Shown here piece after piece: positions 33,476 through 36,535 of a stretch of 36,535 nt of DNA. The position numbers and the translations under genes are program-made. The notes beneath the pieces are model-generated. The model was not told where the DNA came from. It worked only from the letters and a program-made list of their open reading frames with translations, and did no database searches. The stretch comes from Streptomyces africanus (lineage in GTDB: Bacteria > Actinomycetota > Actinomycetes > Streptomycetales > Streptomycetaceae): contig NZ_MUKA01000009.1 of assembly GCF_002150735.1 (NCBI RefSeq), positions 1 to 36,535 on the forward strand, given 5' to 3'. Numbering within the stretch: position 1 is the stretch's first letter; each line of letters opens with the position of its first letter.

Positions 33476-34213
33476 GTGAACTCACATGCCACAGCCCACA
33501 GAGCCGCCGGCACCGTCCGCCGCACTCTTCTGCGCACCGCGCTGACCGGGGCCGCCGCCCTCGGCGCGGGCCTCACAGCCGCCCGCCCGGCCACCGCCGC
33601 CCCGAGCGCGCCCGGCACCGGACCGCGGCCGAGCACCCCTCAGGAGGCCCTCGCGGAACTGGCCGCGGGCAACCGCCGCTGGCGCGCCTTCCGCGAACGC
33701 CACCCGCACGAAACTCCGGCGACCCGGCGGGAGTTGACCACCGCCCAGCACCCCTTCGCGGTCGTGCTCGGCTGCATCGACTCCCGCGTGCCCCCGGAGC
33801 TGGTCTTCGACCAGGGGCTGGGCGACCTGATGACCGTCCGCACCGCCGGGGAGGTCCTGGACGAGGCCGTGCTCGGCAGCGTCGCCTACGGCGTCCTGGA
33901 ACTGGGCATACCGCTGGTCGTGGTGCTCGGGCACCAATCGTGCGGCGCGGTGCGTGCCGCGGTCGAGGCGGAGCAGTCCGGCGGGCACCTGCCCGCCCAC
34001 ATCCAGTACCTCGCCGACCAGATACGCCCGGCCATAGACCACAGCACGGAAGGGGACGCGCGGATCGACGCCACGGTCGACGCCAATGTCCGCCTGGTCC
34101 GCTCCCGGCTGGCCGAGGAGCCCGACCTCGCCGCCAAGGTGAGCACCGGCGAGCTGGCGATCGTCGGTGCCCGTTACGAACTGACCAGCCAAGCGGTCCA
34201 CCGCGTCGGTTGA
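33476..34213 (+). CDS. Tat-exported beta-class carbonic anhydrase
   Basis: A 245-aa beta-carbonic anhydrase with an N-terminal export signal. Twin Arg15-Arg16 (TVRRTLLRTALTGAA) is followed by a hydrophobic stretch and an Ala-rich cleavage region (ARPATAAPS). Zinc ligands are Cys100 in CIDSRVPPE, His153 and Cys156 in HQSCG; Asp102/Arg104 form the usual dyad. It interconverts CO2 and bicarbonate, here probably outside the cell. The start is a GTG with no strong ribosome site. Upstream there is a GTAAG-N7-CTTAC dyad (33394-33410) and no clear promoter. Confidence 0.9.
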   Translation: MNSHATAHRAAGTVRRTLLRTALTGAAALGAGLTAARPATAAPSAPGTGPRPSTPQEALAELAAGNRRWRAFRERHPHETPATRRELTTAQHPFAVVLGCIDSRVPPELVFDQGLGDLMTVRTAGEVLDEAVLGSVAYGVLELGIPLVVVLGHQSCGAVRAAVEAEQSGGHLPAHIQYLADQIRPAIDHSTEGDARIDATVDANVRLVRSRLAEEPDLAAKVSTGELAIVGARYELTSQAVHRVG

Positions 34214-34218
34214 GGGCA

Positions 34219-34251
34219 GCCCGGCCCGCTGTACGCCCCAGCGGGCCGGGC
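34219..34251. terminator. Bidirectional hairpin terminator
   Basis: A perfect 13-bp stem, GCCCGGCCCGCTG (34219-34231) with CAGCGGGCCGGGC (34239-34251), around a 7-nt loop. It lies between the convergent carbonic anhydrase and Tat-protein genes, within eight bases of both stop codons. Confidence 0.88.
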
Positions 34252-34258
34252 CCGCCTG

Positions 34259-35680
34259 TCACGCCCGCAGCGGATTGAAGCGCGCCGCCGCCATCAGGTA
34301 CCAGGCCGTCGCACCCGTGTGCCGGTACGGGTAGTAGCCGAAGCCGAACCCGGTGTCCAGCGGACTGCTCGCGGACACCACCCCGGCCCGCTCGGGCAGC
34401 GCCTGGCCGCCGATGGTCTGACCGCCGCCCAGCAGGTCCTGAGCCTGCTCGGCCGAGGCGAGCAGCCGCCGGGCACGCGCCTCGTCACCCCGCTTGCCGC
34501 GGTCCCGCAGAGCGAGCGCGAGATGAGCCGTCCCCTCGAACCACACACCGTTGCGGTCGGGCTTGGGCTGGCCCTCCGCGATCGGCGCGTCCTCGTTCGT
34601 CACCAGGCTCGCGGAACTGAAGGTGACGCCCTCGTACGACTGGCCCCGGGGCACCGTACTGTTCGTACGGCCCGCGTGATCCAGGACGGCCAGCTCCGCC
34701 ACGGCCCAGTCCAGCGAACGGGCGTACGCGCCCGTGCGGAAGCCGAGCGCGAGATGGGTCCAGGTCTGGGTGTCCTCCGGGACCGGGGACGTGTTGACGG
34801 TCACTCCGTCGTTGGTGCCGGTGTAGAAGAAACCCCCGGCCGGCTCCCACATCCGGCGCACGAAGGCCTCGGCCCGCGCCCGCCGCCGCAGCCACACCCT
34901 GTCGCCGGTCAGCCGGGCGAGCCGGCCGAAGAGGCACACCAGGTCGGTGTTGTGCTCCGTCGACGTGAACGGCAGCCGCTGATTCGCCCCGTCGACCCCG
35001 AACTTGTAGCCGCCGAGCGGTTCGTCGGTGCGGCCGGTCCGCTCGATCCACTCGCCGATCCGTACGGCACCGGTGCGGAAACGCCCCGCCCCCGTACGGA
35101 GGGTCAGGGCGCTCAGCGCGATGCCCGCCCAGGCCATGTCGCCCACCGCCGTGCCGGTGAAGCCGAACTGCGTACCGACGTTGGCCGTGCCGTCCGCCCG
35201 GACGAAGCCGTCGGGCTGCGGCGTGCCGTCGTAGAAGGTGTACGGCCCGACGTTGTAGGCCTGCCGGAGCCTGCCGTCGTCGTACGCCGGGTCATGTGTC
35301 TGCGCGTAGAGCAGGGCGTCGCCCAACGCCGTCGCCCTGGCCAGGCTTTCCTGCCTCCGGGCCGCGAGCAGGGCCAGGATCGCCAGGGCGTTGTCGTAGG
35401 TGAACGCGGTGCTGAAGAGGCCGGCCTGGTCGGTGTAGCTCTGGGCCAGGCGGACGCGTCCGTGGTCGGGATAGGCGTCCATGGCGGCAGCGAGGAAGGC
35501 GCGCCCCCGGGCCGGGGCGGACAGCGGGCCGGTGCCGTCCGGAGCAGAAGCGGCGGCACCGTGCGAACCGGCTGCCAGGGCCTGCCCGGAGCCCGCTGCG
35601 GCCAACCCCGCGGCCGTGATGCCGAGGCCGGCACCGATGAGCGAACGCCGGCTCGGCGCCGGGCCTTGTCTGCCAGTCAT
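34259..35680 (-). CDS. Tat-exported protein, probable alpha/alpha-barrel (six-hairpin) glycosidase-like
   Basis: A 473-aa exported protein. Twin Arg11-Arg12 in PSRRSLIGAGLGITAAG mark a Tat signal with cleavage near residue 37. The mature part has repeated helix pairs with FTYDNALAILALLAARR, GTAVGDMAWAGIALSALTL, STEHNTDLVCLFGRLARL and NGVWFEGTAHLALAL, a pattern of six-hairpin glycosidase folds. I do not recognise a specific family or catalytic acid. The ATG follows CAGGAGATCC. A perfect LacI-type operator between the promoter and the start codon supports a role in sugar metabolism. Confidence 0.82.
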   Translation of the reverse strand: MTGRQGPAPSRRSLIGAGLGITAAGLAAAGSGQALAAGSHGAAASAPDGTGPLSAPARGRAFLAAAMDAYPDHGRVRLAQSYTDQAGLFSTAFTYDNALAILALLAARRQESLARATALGDALLYAQTHDPAYDDGRLRQAYNVGPYTFYDGTPQPDGFVRADGTANVGTQFGFTGTAVGDMAWAGIALSALTLRTGAGRFRTGAVRIGEWIERTGRTDEPLGGYKFGVDGANQRLPFTSTEHNTDLVCLFGRLARLTGDRVWLRRRARAEAFVRRMWEPAGGFFYTGTNDGVTVNTSPVPEDTQTWTHLALGFRTGAYARSLDWAVAELAVLDHAGRTNSTVPRGQSYEGVTFSSASLVTNEDAPIAEGQPKPDRNGVWFEGTAHLALALRDRGKRGDEARARRLLASAEQAQDLLGGGQTIGGQALPERAGVVSASSPLDTGFGFGYYPYRHTGATAWYLMAAARFNPLRA

Positions 35681-35690
35681 GGATCTCCTG

Positions 35691-35704
35691 TGAGAGCGCT
35701 CTCA
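35691..35704. promoter_or_regulatory. LacI-family operator TGAGAGCGCTCTCA
   Basis: A perfect 14-bp palindrome with the central CG-step of LacI/CebR-type operators, placed 11 bases before the start codon of the Tat protein and just downstream of the predicted transcription start. This is a repression position. Confidence 0.8.
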
Positions 35705-35717
35705 GTACTGGGCGCTC

Positions 35718-35746
35718 ATTGTGCTGGGGCCCTGCGGACGGGTCAA
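35718..35746 (-). promoter_or_regulatory. Promoter of the Tat-protein gene
   Basis: On the minus strand TTGACC (35746-35741) and CACAAT (35723-35718) are separated by 17 bases. Transcription would start about 35711, so the LacI-type operator lies in the 5' leader. Confidence 0.55.
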
Positions 35747-35795
35747 CGCCCCAGCGGAAAAGGAGAGTTCCAGGGGAAGGCGAACGGCGGGTGTC

Positions 35796-36535
35796 TCACT
35801 CGCACACGATCTCGTCACGCGGCGCGTAGTGCGTACGGAACGGCTCCCGCCGCACTTCCCGCCCGTCGTTGTAGAAGACCCGCTCCACGGTGACGTCGAA
35901 CCCTTCGAGCGGCGTCTGCGGCACGCACTCCTTGTCGTGGCTCACCTTCTTCTCGGGCTGCTTCACCTCGGTGCGCGGGCCCTTGACCGACTTGATCTCG
36001 TCGTACTTCCGGGTGCCGAGGAACGAGACGGTCACGGACGTGTCCGTGGACTCGGCCTGGATGTAGATCGCCTTGCCGGAGTCGTTGGAGAACCGCAGGT
36101 CCAGGCTGCCCCAGGCGACCGTCGCCTCGCGACCCTCCGGGTAGCGCTCGATGTAGAAGGAGTGCGCGCCGTGCTCCACGGGCTTGACCCCGGCGAAGAA
36201 CAGCGCGTTGTACAGGGTGGTCGCCACGGACGAGACACCGCCGCCCGACGCCTTCGTGAACTGGTTGTCGAGGATGATGATGCCCTCGACGAAGCCGTTG
36301 GCCTCGGTGCGCTCGCCGACGGTCCGGTTGAAGCTCCACGTCGCGCCCGGCCTGACCAGGGAGCCGTTGATCAGTTCCACGGCCCGGCCGATGTTCTTCG
36401 TGCGGTACTCCGCCGGTTCGAAGTGGACGGTGAAGGAGGACATCTTCTCCGTCAGCCCCAGCGCGGCGGCGTTCTCACGGGTGATCTCGGGCTGGGTCCG
36501 CTTCACGGCCACCTCGCCGCCGCGGTCCGCGCCCG
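35796..36535 (-). CDS. VanW-family protein, 5' end beyond the right window edge
   Basis: The C-terminal 246 codons of a VanW-family protein; the frame stays open to the right edge, so the start is outside. The VanW core shows FEPAEYRTKNIGRAVELINGS, RPGATWSFNRTVGERTEANGF, the SGGGVSSVATTLYNALFFAG signature and HGAHSFYIERYPEGREATVAW. After it comes a beta-rich tail with DKECVPQTPLEGFDVTVER. Full-length relatives are cell-envelope proteins with an N-terminal membrane anchor and peptidoglycan-binding-like repeats. The molecular role of VanW is unknown. An internal GTG at 36512 is not taken as the start. Confidence 0.9.
   Translation of the reverse strand, partial: GADRGGEVAVKRTQPEITRENAAALGLTEKMSSFTVHFEPAEYRTKNIGRAVELINGSLVRPGATWSFNRTVGERTEANGFVEGIIILDNQFTKASGGGVSSVATTLYNALFFAGVKPVEHGAHSFYIERYPEGREATVAWGSLDLRFSNDSGKAIYIQAESTDTSVTVSFLGTRKYDEIKSVKGPRTEVKQPEKKVSHDKECVPQTPLEGFDVTVERVFYNDGREVRREPFRTHYAPRDEIVCE

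Noticed and set aside
35796..36512. Treating the VanW-family gene as complete from an internal GTG at 36512
   Set aside because: The frame stays open to the window edge and family members have long N-terminal regions, so the start is outside.

Overview
The window is high-GC DNA (third codon positions almost all G or C, long spurious antisense frames, rare TTA codons) with gene families typical of Streptomyces: an XRE/DUF5753-DUF397 pair, a DUF574-type SAM methyltransferase, a long-form GAPDH, a furA-katG operon, Tat-exported enzymes and LacI-type operators. It reads as accessory or chromosome-arm material mixed with a few central genes. Species cannot be told from the sequence alone. No rRNA, tRNA, CRISPR array, transposase or phage gene was seen.

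Layout. 1-2486: a truncated minus-strand gene, DUF397, XRE/DUF5753 regulator, then a convergent SAM methyltransferase behind a 17-bp hairpin. 2724-5602: a NapA-like molybdopterin oxidoreductase translationally coupled to a small His-rich helical protein. 5687-10235: TPR protein, six-TM membrane protein divergent from a TetR regulator, acyltransferase-3 membrane protein. 10240-11906: decayed DNA with a shortened double-VOC protein and an XRE-TM-sensor pseudogene broken by at least two frame changes. 11907-17421: a peptide/nickel-type ABC importer operon (SBP, permease, fused permease-ATPase, ATPase), divergent from a 1053-aa multidomain GH30 galactanase-like enzyme (17639-20800). 20855-23371: GAPDH and a coiled-coil protein, followed by a degenerate 36-bp tandem repeat.

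23526-30409 is the most coherent unusual block: a secreted 3-hydroxybutyrate-oligomer-hydrolase-like esterase is translationally coupled behind a CitMHS transporter; a LysR regulator is divergent from them; and a class III CoA-transferase overlaps a CitE-like lyase. The same dyad, ATGC-N7-GCAT, lies in the LysR/CitMHS intergenic region and just upstream of the CoA-transferase. I infer one regulon that hydrolyses an external hydroxy-acid oligoester, imports the acid, activates it to a CoA thioester and cleaves it. The substrate is unknown; malate or citramalate would fit the lyase.

30587-33301 is furA-katG, with tandem dyads and a probably leaderless furA start. It is followed by a Tat-exported beta-carbonic anhydrase, a Tat-exported alpha/alpha-barrel-like protein under a perfect TGAGAGCGCTCTCA operator, and the 3' part of a VanW-family gene cut by the right edge.
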